DNA of 52,885 nucleotides, from positions 1 through 52,885 of the forward strand of contig CALNAE010000128.1 in the NCBI GenBank assembly GCA_937874315.1. Direction: 5' to 3'. The position numbers and the translations under genes were made by a program. Positions 44,150 through 52,885 of the stretch are shown piece after piece (within the stretch, counting starts at the first letter, position 1; each line of letters starts with the position of its first letter). This stretch comes from an uncultured Bifidobacterium sp. GTDB taxonomy: Bacteria > Actinomycetota > Actinomycetes > Actinomycetales > Bifidobacteriaceae. The notes below the pieces were generated by a model. The model was not told the DNA's origin and made no database searches. It saw only the letters and a program-made list of their open reading frames with translations.

Positions 44150-45256
44150 TTGATTTCGCTCATCATAGGAATTCTGGTATCCCTCGCCACGATTATCATC
44201 GGCACGCCGTTGCTGATTCGGGTGGTGCATAAACTGCACTACGGGCAGTACATCAGGCAGGACGGTCCGCAATCGCATCTGTTGAAACGCGGCACGCCGA
44301 CCATGGGTGGCGTGGTCATCATCATCGCCGTTATCATCGGTTGGGCGAGCTCAGCGTTGTACCGGGCCATTATCGGCGGGGGCGCTCCCTCGGGATCGGC
44401 TCTGCTGGTCCTGTTCGCCATGGTCTCCATGGGCGCGCTCGGTTTCATCGACGATTTTGCGAAGGTTCGCAAAAAACAGAACACGGGATTGTCCGTTTCG
44501 GGAAAGTTCTTCGGCCAATTCGTGTTGGCCACCATCTATGCGGTTCTGTCCCTCATGGTCCCGACGAAATCGGGATTTCCCAGCGCACAGGCGGGCATGA
44601 GTTTCATCGAGCATCCGTTCTTCAGCTTCTCCTTCGCCGGTCGTATCGTGTCGATCATACTGTTCGTGATCTGGGTGAATTTTCTGATGACTGCATGGAC
44701 GAATGCGGTGAATCTCACCGACGGCCTGGACGGTCTGGCCGCGGGGTCGTCGATGATCGCTTTCGCAGGCTACGCCATCGTCGCGTTCTGGGAGAGCTAC
44801 CACTTAAAGAACCTTGGCCGTTTCGGATACGCCTACGCGGTTTCCGATCCGCTCGATCTGACCATCATCGCGGTCTGCGCGGCGGTCGCCTGCTTCGGCT
44901 TCCTATGGTTCAATTCAAATCCCGCGACGATTTTCATGGGAGATACCGGTTCCCTGGCGCTTGGCGGACTGTTCGCCGCGCTTTCCATCTCGACGCATAC
45001 CGAATTCCTGGCCTTGATCATCGGTGGTCTCTTCGTCATCGAGACGATGTCCGACGTCATCCAGGTCGGATGTTTCAAGCTCACGCATCATCGCGTGTTC
45101 AAGATGGCGCCGATTCATCACCATTTCGAGTTGCTCGGCTGGAGCGAATCGAAGGTCGTGGTGAGGTTCTGGATGATTGAACTGGTGTTCGTGCTCGTTG
45201 GCGTGATGGTGTTCTATGCTGACTGGGCGAGTCGATCCGGATTATTGTTCTCATAA
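44150..45256 (+). CDS. mraY: Phospho-N-acetylmuramoyl-pentapeptide-transferase MraY
   Basis: Makes lipid I at the membrane by joining phospho-MurNAc-pentapeptide to undecaprenyl phosphate. About ten membrane helices are evident. The catalytic acidic residues are in GFIDDFAKVRKKQN, NLTDGLDGLAAG and FMGDTGSLALGG, and the HHH motif is in PIHHHFELLGWSE. At 368 aa it is normal. The start is a TTG at 44150 with GGAGA about 8 nt upstream; no ATG is close. Fifty nt separate it from murF. Confidence 0.96.
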   Translation: MISLIIGILVSLATIIIGTPLLIRVVHKLHYGQYIRQDGPQSHLLKRGTPTMGGVVIIIAVIIGWASSALYRAIIGGGAPSGSALLVLFAMVSMGALGFIDDFAKVRKKQNTGLSVSGKFFGQFVLATIYAVLSLMVPTKSGFPSAQAGMSFIEHPFFSFSFAGRIVSIILFVIWVNFLMTAWTNAVNLTDGLDGLAAGSSMIAFAGYAIVAFWESYHLKNLGRFGYAYAVSDPLDLTIIAVCAAVACFGFLWFNSNPATIFMGDTGSLALGGLFAALSISTHTEFLALIIGGLFVIETMSDVIQVGCFKLTHHRVFKMAPIHHHFELLGWSESKVVVRFWMIELVFVLVGVMVFYADWASRSGLLFS

Positions 45257-45304
45257 CGCCATCGGTTTCGTTCGTCGGCTGTCGGTCTTTGACAAGGGGT
45301 TCTT

Positions 45305-46732
45305 ATGGATATAGGTCGTTGTACGGTGCTGGTCGCCGGTCTCGGTGTCTCCGGTCGTAGTGCGCAGCAGGTGTTGCGGGGTCGCGCGGCCCGTGTGATT
45401 ACGATCGACGAACGCAAGGACGAGGCCGACCTGCATTCCTTCGATGACATCGATTGGTCATCGATCGATCTGGTCGTCACGTCCCCCGGATTCAATCCGC
45501 GCACGGCGTTTCTGGTTACCGCCAAGGAACGCGGCATCCCCGTCTGGAGTGAGGTGGAGCTCGCCTGGAATCTTCGCGTCGAACATGTGGGAACCGGGAA
45601 ACCGGCGGGCTGGATCGGCATCACCGGGACGAACGGGAAAACCTCGACCACGCAGATGGTTTCGACGATGCTCGCCGCGTGTGGCCTGCGTGCCCCTGCC
45701 GTGGGCAATATCGGCAAGCCCGTGTCCCACGCCGCGGTGGAGGCCGAGAACGACGTGCTCTGCGTCGAATTGAGTTCCTTCCAACTGCACTTCACGGAGT
45801 CGTTGGCGTTGGATTGCGCGGCCATCACGAATATCGCCGACGACCATCTCGACTGGCATGGCGGCATGGCCAACTACGCGGCGGATAAGTCCAAGGTCTT
45901 CCATGGCGTTCGTCGCGCGCTGGTGTACAACGCCGACGACGAACGGGTGAGTCGTCTGGCCGAACGGGCTCGAACCATTCAGGGGTGCCGCAGGGTGGGA
46001 TTCACGTTGCATGAACCCAAAGCCGGGGAGATCGGACTCTCGAACGGATATATCGTGGATATGAGCGGCGTCGCCGGCGGAACGTATGGGCGGCCGCATC
46101 GTGTCGAGCGCATCGCCGCCTTCACGCATCTGACCGAGCCAGACGGCACCATCTACCCGCATCTTCTGGCGGACGCGATGACCGCTCTGGCTCTGGCGCT
46201 CGGATACGGCGCGGATCTCGATCGTGCCTTGGACGCCTTGAAAACGTTCGTCCCCGGGGGGCACCGCATCGCCACGGTCGCGAAGGCGAAAATCGGCGAT
46301 GGGTTCGTCAGGTTCGTCGATGATTCCAAGGCCACCAACGCGTCGGCCGCGAACGCTTCGTTGAGCAGCTATCGTCCTAAGTCCGTGGTGTGGATCGCCG
46401 GGGGACTGGCCAAGGGCTCGCGTTTCGAGGAGCTCGTCGCCGAACAGCGGGGAACCGTCGCGGCGGCGGTTGTCATAGGCGTCGATCAGCGCCCGATGCT
46501 GGAGGCCTTTGTGGCCAAGGCACCTGATATTGCGATAACCGTCATCGACCCGACCGATCGTGAAACGGTGATGGCTCGTGCGGTCGATGCCGCGGGAGCC
46601 TACGCGACCGCCGGTGATGTGGTTCTGCTGGCGCCCGCGTGCGCATCCATGGACCAGTTCGTTTCATATGCAGATCGGGGCGACCAGTTCGCTCGGGAAT
46701 CGCAACGATGGGTAAAGGCGCATGGCGAGTAA
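45305..46732 (+). CDS. murD: UDP-N-acetylmuramoylalanine--D-glutamate ligase
   Basis: Adds D-glutamate to UDP-MurNAc-L-Ala. The N-terminal domain has [13 protein letters not shown], the ATP loop is [14 protein letters not shown], then GNIGKP and ELSSFQL, and [15 protein letters not shown] marks the C-terminal domain. Length 475 aa. The ATG follows TTCT and no clear ribosome site beyond AAGGGG. Its end overlaps the ftsW start by 11 nt. Confidence 0.96.
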   Translation: MDIGRCTVLVAGLGVSGRSAQQVLRGRAARVITIDERKDEADLHSFDDIDWSSIDLVVTSPGFNPRTAFLVTAKERGIPVWSEVELAWNLRVEHVGTGKPAGWIGITGTNGKTSTTQMVSTMLAACGLRAPAVGNIGKPVSHAAVEAENDVLCVELSSFQLHFTESLALDCAAITNIADDHLDWHGGMANYAADKSKVFHGVRRALVYNADDERVSRLAERARTIQGCRRVGFTLHEPKAGEIGLSNGYIVDMSGVAGGTYGRPHRVERIAAFTHLTEPDGTIYPHLLADAMTALALALGYGADLDRALDALKTFVPGGHRIATVAKAKIGDGFVRFVDDSKATNASAANASLSSYRPKSVVWIAGGLAKGSRFEELVAEQRGTVAAAVVIGVDQRPMLEAFVAKAPDIAITVIDPTDRETVMARAVDAAGAYATAGDVVLLAPACASMDQFVSYADRGDQFARESQRWVKAHGE

Positions 46733-48023
46733 CAAGAAACCCCCGCGCGCTTCCGCGTCCGGCGTCAGGCCTTCGCGCGGCGTCGGACGTCGTCCGCGTG
46801 CGCAGCGATCCTCAAGCCCCAACGGCTCGGGTGATAACGGGAACCCCGGCGCAGGTCGGTTGAACAGCTATACCGGATGGCGTTCACTGCTCAACCCGCT
46901 TTGGTGCTTCCATGGGTTCCGGATCGCCGTCCTGGCACTGACTTGCTTTGGCGTGGTAATGGTGTTTTCCAGCTCCTCGATCACGATGATCTCCCAAGGG
47001 GCCTCCCCCTGGAAGCAGGCCATCAGCCAGGGGGTCTATTGCGTGATGGGACTGGCGTTGGGGTGGGGCGCCTCCAGGGTGTCGGCCGGCGCGTACCATC
47101 ATTGGTCATTTGCCTTTATCGGTGTGGCCATCGCGTTGCAGCTGGTGACCATCACCCCGCTCGGCATCTCCGTCAACGGCAATTCCGGATGGATCGGCAT
47201 ACCCGGGGTCTTCACCATGCAGCCGGCCGAGGTGCTCAAGCTGGGGCTGTGCCTGTGGATGCCCACGGGCATGGAGATTGCGACACGGCGGTACGCGCAG
47301 CGGGGTTTGCGCGCCTATACCGCGCCCATCCTCGTGTTTCTCGGCTCGCTCGCCGCCGTCATGGTGGGCAAGGATCTGGGAACGACTATGATTCTGATCC
47401 TCATCGGAGGGACAAGCTTGCTGATAGGTGGGTTCCCCCCGAAGTGGCTGGCTGGTATCTCTGCGGTTTTGGTCGGTCTGGTCGCAATATTCGTCGTGAG
47501 CAGTCCGAATCGTATGCGCCGTATTCTCGCAACCTATCAGCCGTGTTCGACCGACGCACAGCAAGACGTCTGTTATCAGGCGATTCATGCGAAGTATGCG
47601 ATGGGCTCCGGAGGGCTCCTGGGGGCGGGCATCGGAAATTCGCGTGAGAAATGGAATTACCTGCCCGAGGCGCATAACGACTTCATCTATGCCATCATCG
47701 GGGAAGAGACCGGGTTCTTCGGCGCGTTGATGGTGATTTTGTTGTATATGATCCTCGGCTGGTGCCTGGTATGCATCGCGGTGCATATGACCAATCGCTA
47801 CGAGGCCATGGTGCTGGTCTGCATCGCCGTGTGGATCGTGTGCCAGGCATTGGTGAACATCATGGTGGTGGTGGGACTGTTGCCGGTGATGGGTATTCCG
47901 ATGCCCTTCATCTCCGCCGGGGGGTCCTCGCTGATCATGTGTTTGATCGCCGCCGGCGTGGCGGCGAGCATGATGCGCGAACAACCACAGATCAAGGCGG
48001 CGACAGCCGCGCTAAGCTCGTGA
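46722..48023 (+). CDS. ftsW: Septal peptidoglycan polymerase FtsW
   Basis: SEDS-family glycosyltransferase that polymerises lipid II at the septum with FtsI. A basic, disordered tail of about 55 residues precedes ten membrane helices. Signature parts are [36 protein letters not shown], the loop [17 protein letters not shown] with the catalytic-type acidic residue, and [14 protein letters not shown]. At 433 aa it is a standard FtsW. The start overlaps murD, and murG begins at or within its stop. Confidence 0.95.
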   Translation: MASNKKPPRASASGVRPSRGVGRRPRAQRSSSPNGSGDNGNPGAGRLNSYTGWRSLLNPLWCFHGFRIAVLALTCFGVVMVFSSSSITMISQGASPWKQAISQGVYCVMGLALGWGASRVSAGAYHHWSFAFIGVAIALQLVTITPLGISVNGNSGWIGIPGVFTMQPAEVLKLGLCLWMPTGMEIATRRYAQRGLRAYTAPILVFLGSLAAVMVGKDLGTTMILILIGGTSLLIGGFPPKWLAGISAVLVGLVAIFVVSSPNRMRRILATYQPCSTDAQQDVCYQAIHAKYAMGSGGLLGAGIGNSREKWNYLPEAHNDFIYAIIGEETGFFGALMVILLYMILGWCLVCIAVHMTNRYEAMVLVCIAVWIVCQALVNIMVVVGLLPVMGIPMPFISAGGSSLIMCLIAAGVAASMMREQPQIKAATAALSS

Positions 48024-48025
48024 TC

Positions 48026-49198
48026 ATGACTATCGAAACACCGCATATCGTTCTGGCCGGAGGAGGTACCGCCGGCCATGTCAATCCGTTGCTCGCCGTA
48101 GCCGATGCCTTGCGTCGGCTCGATGACAACAGCCTGGTCAGCGTGATCGGGACCAGCGTCGGCTTGGAACGCACGCTGGTGCCGCAGGCCGGATACGAAC
48201 TCGACACGATTGCCAAAGTGCCGTTCCCCAGACGTCCGAATATGGCCGCGGTTCGATTCCCACTGGATTGGCATCGCGAAACTCGCAAGGTCCGATCCAT
48301 CCTGAAGCGCCGCGACGCCCAGGTGATCGCCGGCTTCGGCGGATATGCATCCGCGCCGGTGTATGCCGCGGCCCATCGCATGGGACTGCCCATCGTCATT
48401 CACGAGCAGAACGCGCGCGCGGGCATGGCCAACAAACTCGGGAGCCGTTGGGCCGCCTATATCGGAACCGCATATGAGCACACCGGATTGCGTCCAGGAG
48501 GGCAGACGACCATCGAACGCGTCGGGCTGCCGTTGCGCCCTGCCATGGCTCAGCTCTGCGCCCGGCTCGAGTCCGACCGACGGCAGGTCCGCATCGACAG
48601 CGCCGCGGAGCTGGGCGTCGACCCCGATCGCCCGCTGATAGTCGTCACCGGGGGCTCGTTGGGCGCGGCCAGTCTCAACCGTGCCGTAGCGGAAGCGGCA
48701 TCCAGATTGCTTCCGCACGCGCAAATCATCCACCTGACGGGACAAGGCAAAAGCGATGAAGTCCGCGCGTTGGTTTCGCAATCAGCGGGTGACAGGGTTT
48801 TGAGCGGTTTGCGTGCCGAATCGAAACCCGGTGCCGATTACCATGTCGCCGAGTATCTGGAACGAATCGATCTGGCCTTTGGCTGCGCCGATCTGGTGAT
48901 ATGCCGATCCGGGGCCGGATCGGTTTCGGAACTCGCCGCCATCGGCATGCCCGCCGTTTACGTGCCATTGCCGATCGGCAATGGCGAGCAGCGATTCAAC
49001 GCTCAGCCCGTGGTGGCCGCAGGAGGTGGCTTGATGACCTCCGACCGGGATTTCACCGCCTCGTGGGTCGAGGGGCACGTTCCTCAGCTGCTCACGGATG
49101 CGCAGAGTCTCGAGCGTATGGGCGAGGCGGCCTGGCGGTATGGTATTCGTGACGCCGCGCAGGTCATGGCCCAGCACATATTGGATCTGGCTCGATAG
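48026..49198 (+). CDS. murG: UDP-GlcNAc--lipid I N-acetylglucosaminyltransferase MurG
   Basis: Converts lipid I to lipid II on the inner membrane face. The glycine-rich loops [17 protein letters not shown] and [12 protein letters not shown] and the donor-site segment [18 protein letters not shown] are clear. It reads NGEQRFNA where GDQxxNA is usual. Length 390 aa. The ATG at 48026 is 2 nt behind the ftsW stop; a GTG at 48020 overlapping that stop (GTGA) would add two residues and is equally possible. Confidence 0.96.
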   Translation: MTIETPHIVLAGGGTAGHVNPLLAVADALRRLDDNSLVSVIGTSVGLERTLVPQAGYELDTIAKVPFPRRPNMAAVRFPLDWHRETRKVRSILKRRDAQVIAGFGGYASAPVYAAAHRMGLPIVIHEQNARAGMANKLGSRWAAYIGTAYEHTGLRPGGQTTIERVGLPLRPAMAQLCARLESDRRQVRIDSAAELGVDPDRPLIVVTGGSLGAASLNRAVAEAASRLLPHAQIIHLTGQGKSDEVRALVSQSAGDRVLSGLRAESKPGADYHVAEYLERIDLAFGCADLVICRSGAGSVSELAAIGMPAVYVPLPIGNGEQRFNAQPVVAAGGGLMTSDRDFTASWVEGHVPQLLTDAQSLERMGEAAWRYGIRDAAQVMAQHILDLAR

Positions 49199-49259
49199 GC
49201 TTGGGAGCGGGTATGACCATAATGGAATACGGTCTTACGTGAACCTCAAGGAGTATATG

Positions 49260-50828
49260 ATGTCCGAAATTGCCGATGACGATCGTTGTACAGCGCTCGA
49301 CCCGACGCTCAGCGCATTCGCTGCCGCTCAGACGGTGGCGGATCTTGGCGCCACCCATTTCATCGGTATCGGTGGAGCGGGTATGAGCGTGCTCGCGGAA
49401 ATGCTGCATGAGGAAGGCATCACGGTCACCGGTTCGGATCGTGAGGAAAGCGACAAGACCCGTCGCCTGCAATCCTTGGGAATCACCGTCTATATTGGGC
49501 AGCGGGCCGGCAACGTCTCCGCGGCTCACTGCGTGGTGTATTCCAGTGCCATCACTGCTGACAATCCCGAGATCGTGGCGGCGCGGGCGCAGGGTATCCG
49601 GTTGGTCCATCGCAGCGATATTTTGGCCTTGCTGATGCATGCCCGACGTACGGTGACCATCGCCGGTGCCCATGGCAAGACGACGACGAGCTCCATGCTC
49701 GCCCATATGCTGCGCGTCGCGGGAACCGGCGCTCTGGGCGATCCAAGCTATGCCATCGGCGGTTCCATTCAGGAATCCGATGGATCGGTCGGGGACGGCG
49801 GTCATGCGGGCCATGGCGATGTGCTGGTGGCCGAAGCCGATGAATCGGATGGCAGCTTCTTGAAATATCGACCAGACATCGCCATCGTGACCAACGTCGA
49901 GGCGGATCATCTCGATCATTACGGCACGGAGCGGGCGTATCGCGAGGCCTTCGTGCGCTATGTCGCACACGCCAAGAAGCGTGTGTTCGTCTGCGGTGAC
50001 GATGAGGGGGCGTTGGCGGTCGTTCGTGACGCCGATCCACAGGTGCGCGCGCGGATGGTGGTGTATTCGACGCACTCGGCGACGCAGCTCGGTGACGTAC
50101 AGGGCGCGCAGCTGGTGCGTATCATGGCGGAGAACGAAAGTGCCGGTACGGGTCATGAGCGTTTCACGCTCAATATTCCACAGCAGGTGTTCGATACCGA
50201 GGCCGAGCTGACGGTGCCGATGTCGCTGAGGATTCCCGGCATCCACAACGCCCGCAACGCAACGGCGGCCGTGCTGGCAGCCATCGACCTCGGCATGGAT
50301 TCCCGAACGGCCGCGGACGCCGCATCCACGTTCCTCGGTGCCGTCAGACGATTCCAGATACATGGCACGGAGAAGGGCGTGACGGTGGTGGATGACTATG
50401 CGCATCACCCCACGGAGATTGCGGCCCTGCTCGACGCGGCCCGCCGTAGGTATCCGAAGGCGCATCTGCACGTGTTGTTCCAGCCGCACCTGTTCTCCCG
50501 CACGAAGTTCTTCGCGCGGCAATTCGCTCAGGCGCTTGGCAAGGCCGATGATGTGATCGTCACCGGCGTATTCCCCGCGCGTGAGCGCCAGGAGGATTTC
50601 CCCGATATCTCCGGCGCGACGATCTGCGACCAGGCCGCCAGACTCGTTCACGAACCGGCGCGACATTGGATTGAGAACGTGGAGGATATGCAGGTGGCCG
50701 CGCAGATGATCGCTTTACGGGCCCACCACGGTGATGTGGTGTTCACCGTGGGCGCCGGCGACATCACGACGATGGTTCCGGTGGTTCTGCATGCGCTCAA
50801 GGCCCACCGCGACGCTTGCGAGGATTGA
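49260..50828 (+). CDS. murC: UDP-N-acetylmuramate--L-alanine ligase
   Basis: First peptide-bond step of the wall precursor. The Rossmann domain starts HFIGIGGAGMSVLAEML and the ATP loop is TIAGAHGKTTTSSML. NVEADHLDHY and the late DDYAHHPTEI block confirm MurC. Length 522 aa, with an insert near SIQESDGSVGDGG. Two adjacent ATGs occur (49257 and 49260); AAGGAG is 6 nt ahead of the second, which is favoured. The TGA is followed 2 nt later by the ftsQ start. Confidence 0.96.
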   Translation: MSEIADDDRCTALDPTLSAFAAAQTVADLGATHFIGIGGAGMSVLAEMLHEEGITVTGSDREESDKTRRLQSLGITVYIGQRAGNVSAAHCVVYSSAITADNPEIVAARAQGIRLVHRSDILALLMHARRTVTIAGAHGKTTTSSMLAHMLRVAGTGALGDPSYAIGGSIQESDGSVGDGGHAGHGDVLVAEADESDGSFLKYRPDIAIVTNVEADHLDHYGTERAYREAFVRYVAHAKKRVFVCGDDEGALAVVRDADPQVRARMVVYSTHSATQLGDVQGAQLVRIMAENESAGTGHERFTLNIPQQVFDTEAELTVPMSLRIPGIHNARNATAAVLAAIDLGMDSRTAADAASTFLGAVRRFQIHGTEKGVTVVDDYAHHPTEIAALLDAARRRYPKAHLHVLFQPHLFSRTKFFARQFAQALGKADDVIVTGVFPARERQEDFPDISGATICDQAARLVHEPARHWIENVEDMQVAAQMIALRAHHGDVVFTVGAGDITTMVPVVLHALKAHRDACED

Positions 50829-50830
50829 TC

Positions 50831-51844
50831 GTGGGACGGGTGGTTACGTCTGGTTCCGAAGGTTCCGGGTCGAAGGGAAGTCGTGGTCGCAATGGTAAGG
50901 GGCGTGATGACGCGGGTCTTCGTCGTTCGGGCAGACGCGTGGCATCCTCTCGCGATGCGCAGGCCGGTCCCGGCGACGCAAGCGAGCATGCGGACGGTTT
51001 CGTCGATGCACGCCGGCTGAGAAGCGAAGATCTCGTTTCCAAAACGTTGAAGGAGACTTCGGGCAGCTTGGGAATGATCGCGCGACCGAAGATAGTGGAC
51101 TTCAGCGCCAGACTCAAGGAGCGTCGTCATGCCAATGCGCGGGTGATCGCGGTGCGTGCCGGCGTCGTCATGGCCGCCTGCCTTGCCGTCGCCGGCCTGA
51201 TATGGCTGTTGTTCTTCTCCAGCGTTTTTCGTCTTCAGTCCAGCAGCATCGTCATAGCGGGGGGCAATGAGTGGGTCAGCAGTCAGCAGATCATGAGTAT
51301 CGCCGATAAACAGGCGGACAAGTCGCTGTTTTTGGTGTCTACCTCTGCGGTGACCGCCGAGCTGAACGATATTCCCGGCGTCACATCGGCCACGGCGAAG
51401 AAGAATTTTCCCCAGGGGATGACGGTGAGCATCACAGCGCAGAGACCGGCGGCCATGCTGAAAAGCGGCGATTCATCGTTGACCGCGGTCGACGCCAAGG
51501 GCCGTGTACTCAACTCGGTCAAGGGTGCCTCGGTCAAGGGCATCCCCGTCATCCAGGTGGGCGATGTGAACAGCGGCCTGCGCAGTCGCGCGGTGCTCTC
51601 CACATTGCGAATTCTCAGTGATCTGCCCGAGACGATGCGCCAACGCATCTCGAAGGTGAGCGCGCAGACACAGGATTCGATCACGACGGAGCTGGACAGC
51701 GGGCGTTACACCATCGTCTGGGGAGACGATTCCAACTTTACGTTGAAACAAGCCGTCGTCGATAAGATCATCAACGATCCCAGTAAGATCGGCGACAAGC
51801 ATCAGGTCGACGTGTCGGCGCCGTTGCGGCCGATTATCAAATGA
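50831..51844 (+). CDS. ftsQ: Cell division protein FtsQ
   Basis: Divisome protein that holds FtsL/FtsB. A basic Ser/Gly-rich cytoplasmic part (residues 1-107) leads to one membrane helix at about 108-132 (VVMAACLAVAGLIWLLFFSSV), followed by the POTRA domain (FRLQSSSIVIAGGNEWVSSQQI) and FtsQ domain. GAGGAT is 6 nt before the GTG at 50831; TTG codons at 50816 and 50825 are less likely. 337 aa. It ends the dcw string; ftsZ, which normally follows, is missing here. Confidence 0.93.
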   Translation: MGRVVTSGSEGSGSKGSRGRNGKGRDDAGLRRSGRRVASSRDAQAGPGDASEHADGFVDARRLRSEDLVSKTLKETSGSLGMIARPKIVDFSARLKERRHANARVIAVRAGVVMAACLAVAGLIWLLFFSSVFRLQSSSIVIAGGNEWVSSQQIMSIADKQADKSLFLVSTSAVTAELNDIPGVTSATAKKNFPQGMTVSITAQRPAAMLKSGDSSLTAVDAKGRVLNSVKGASVKGIPVIQVGDVNSGLRSRAVLSTLRILSDLPETMRQRISKVSAQTQDSITTELDSGRYTIVWGDDSNFTLKQAVVDKIINDPSKIGDKHQVDVSAPLRPIIK

Positions 51845-51868
51845 CCCCGTTCCCGCCGGTAATCGTGC

Positions 51869-51890
51869 ATGGCGCATGTGGTCGCGCCAT
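51869..51890 (+). terminator. Hairpin at the end of the dcw cluster
   Basis: ATGGCGC and GCGCCAT form a perfect 7-bp stem with an 8-nt loop, 24 nt past the ftsQ stop. No U-tract follows. The remaining spacer to 52048 shows no gene. Confidence 0.45.
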
Positions 51891-52048
51891 CGCCGGGCGA
51901 CCGTACGCCTGGTGTCGGCTGACGCTTCATTCGTCATCGGTGCCTGTCGCCAGTCGGGCGCGACGATAACGACTGTTGTTTTGCGGTGGTGACTGTTGCT
52001 TCGCGACTGCGATTGACGGACATCGTTCTGCGTCGGTGGGCGTCGTTT

Positions 52049-52651
52049 TTACCGGTCTGCGTCGGTATCGAGACAGATGGTCACCGGTCCGTCATTCACC
52101 AAGGAGATTCGCATGTGCGAGGCGAATCTGCCTTCGAACACCGTCAGACCCTCTGCGCGAAGCGCCGTGTTCAGCTCTTGCCAGATTCGATCCGCATGAT
52201 CCGGTTTGCCGGCCCGCATGAAGCTAGGGCGATTACCTCTCCGCGTGTCGGCGAACAAGGTGAATTGCGAGATCGAGAGGATGCTCCCACCGATGTCGAG
52301 AACGGAGCGGTTCATGGCGCCGCCGGCGTCGGCGAATACACGCAGATGGGATATCTTGTGCGCCATCCACGCCACCTGCTCGGCACCGTCGTCATCGCTG
52401 ACTCCAACCAATGCCACATACCCCCAGCCGATATGTTGTGGAGTGAAACTTGTGTCGATAGACGTGGCACCGCCCTTGGCATGACTGCCCGGTTCGCCAT
52501 TGGCGACAGCGTTGACTTCGCCGGCGGCTTCGGTGCTCTGCAGATCGCCATCCGCTGAACCCTCATCGTCGTCTCTCGAATCGTTGAGTCCGGCGGCGTC
52601 GCCGGCGACTTCGACGCTGGCTCGGGACACCCGCTGTAACACCACTCTCAT
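52049..52651 (-). CDS. dtd: D-aminoacyl-tRNA deacylase with a low-complexity insertion
   Basis: Hydrolyses D-amino acids (and mischarged glycine) from tRNA. The protein starts MRVVLQRVSRASVEVAG; the catalytic motif SQFTLFADTRRGNRPSF and the Gly-cisPro motif NDGPVTI are intact. Family members have about 145-150 aa; this has 200 because some 50 polar residues (from about LNDSRDDDEG to SFTPQHIG) are inserted between the first strand pair and GYVALVGV. The start at 52651 is set by the family N-terminus; upstream frame is not conserved. Confidence 0.93.
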   Translation of the reverse strand: MRVVLQRVSRASVEVAGDAAGLNDSRDDDEGSADGDLQSTEAAGEVNAVANGEPGSHAKGGATSIDTSFTPQHIGWGYVALVGVSDDDGAEQVAWMAHKISHLRVFADAGGAMNRSVLDIGGSILSISQFTLFADTRRGNRPSFMRAGKPDHADRIWQELNTALRAEGLTVFEGRFASHMRISLVNDGPVTICLDTDADR

Positions 52652-52751
52652 ACCTGTCAGTGTAATGGCGATGCTAAGATGGCATGGCGTTGTTGTGTGT
52701 TGCGGGTGTTGCACGTGTTGTATATGGTGCCGACATTTCACCGAGGGCGGT

Positions 52752-52779
52752 TTGACCATTGCCTGGAGTGTGATATACC
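52752..52779 (+). promoter_or_regulatory. Probable promoter of ssrA
   Basis: TTGACC (-35) and TATACC (-10) are separated by 16 bp, ending 49 nt before the mature tmRNA 5' end. The distance implies a leader removed by RNase P. The rest of the 52652-52828 spacer shows nothing else. Confidence 0.6.
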
Positions 52780-52828
52780 ATGAAGAGTCCGCTGCTGCGG
52801 GCTGTCTGATGATTGAAAATTGAATATT

Positions 52829-52885
52829 GGGGCTGATCGGTTTCGACGGTGACCTGTTCGTCGCAGGGAAGCGTGCCGAGAACGC
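52829..52885 (+). ncRNA. ssrA: tmRNA, 5' end (cut by window edge)
   Basis: GGGGCTGATCGGTTTCGAC is the conserved 5' end of tmRNA, which forms half of the tRNA-like domain and begins the long helix. Only the first 57 nt are in the window, so the tag-peptide frame and 3' end cannot be seen. It frees stalled ribosomes by trans-translation. Confidence 0.95.

Overview
The window is chromosomal DNA from a high-GC Gram-positive bacterium, almost certainly a Bifidobacterium or close Bifidobacteriaceae relative. The grounds are its actinobacterial proteins (DivIVA/Wag31 type, SepF, PriA-type HisA, HelD-like ATPase, HrpA with a long C-terminal region), an L-lactate dehydrogenase gene, and a division/cell-wall (dcw) cluster that lacks ftsZ because ftsZ-sepF-yggT-divIVA sits about 33 kb upstream. 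No species can be named from the sequence alone. I see no insertion sequence, prophage, tRNA, rRNA or CRISPR array; this is a core region with near-continuous coding.

Layout. 1-600: 5' part of thiM on the minus strand, preceded by a TPP riboswitch. 768-3680: glyS and dusB. 3864-9190: growth and division block ftsZ, sepF, YggT-family gene, divIVA, followed by lspA and an RluA-family pseudouridine synthase. 9296-14603: a small membrane protein (minus), dnaE (plus), and a TIGR01777-family reductase-like gene (minus) with an apparent one-base frameshift near its start. 14829-20592: histidine genes hisD, hisC, hisB, an unknown acidic protein, hisH and priA; then glnA. 22102-27754: minus-strand operon of a SAM methyltransferase, hrpA and a membrane-anchored cysteine-rich protein, joined by 4-nt overlaps. 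27846-31796: hflX, ldh and a cation diffusion facilitator. 31893-33920: lexA facing a LysM membrane protein across four SOS boxes, then nrdR. 34067-37555: helD-like ATPase and serA (minus). 37786-51844: the dcw cluster mraZ-rsmH-ftsL-ftsI-(degenerate murE)-murF-mraY-murD-ftsW-murG-murC-ftsQ, with four MraZ-type boxes upstream. 52049-52651: dtd (minus). 52829 to the end: 5' end of tmRNA (ssrA), cut by the window edge.

How it fits together. Two halves of the divisome and peptidoglycan precursor pathway flank histidine biosynthesis, nitrogen assimilation, fermentation and SOS control. The SOS module carries a LysM membrane protein of the kind that blocks division after DNA damage in other Gram-positives, so it links functionally to both division blocks.

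The least expected items are the catalytically dead-looking MurE remnant kept in frame inside the dcw operon, the one-helical-turn spacing of repeats in front of both mraZ and priA, the hendecad repeats of DivIVA, the large low-complexity insertion in Dtd, the unknown protein embedded in the his cluster, and G+C-rich hairpins without a U-tract at several operon ends. Nothing here amounts to a clear new multi-gene system; the novelty is in the details of known modules.
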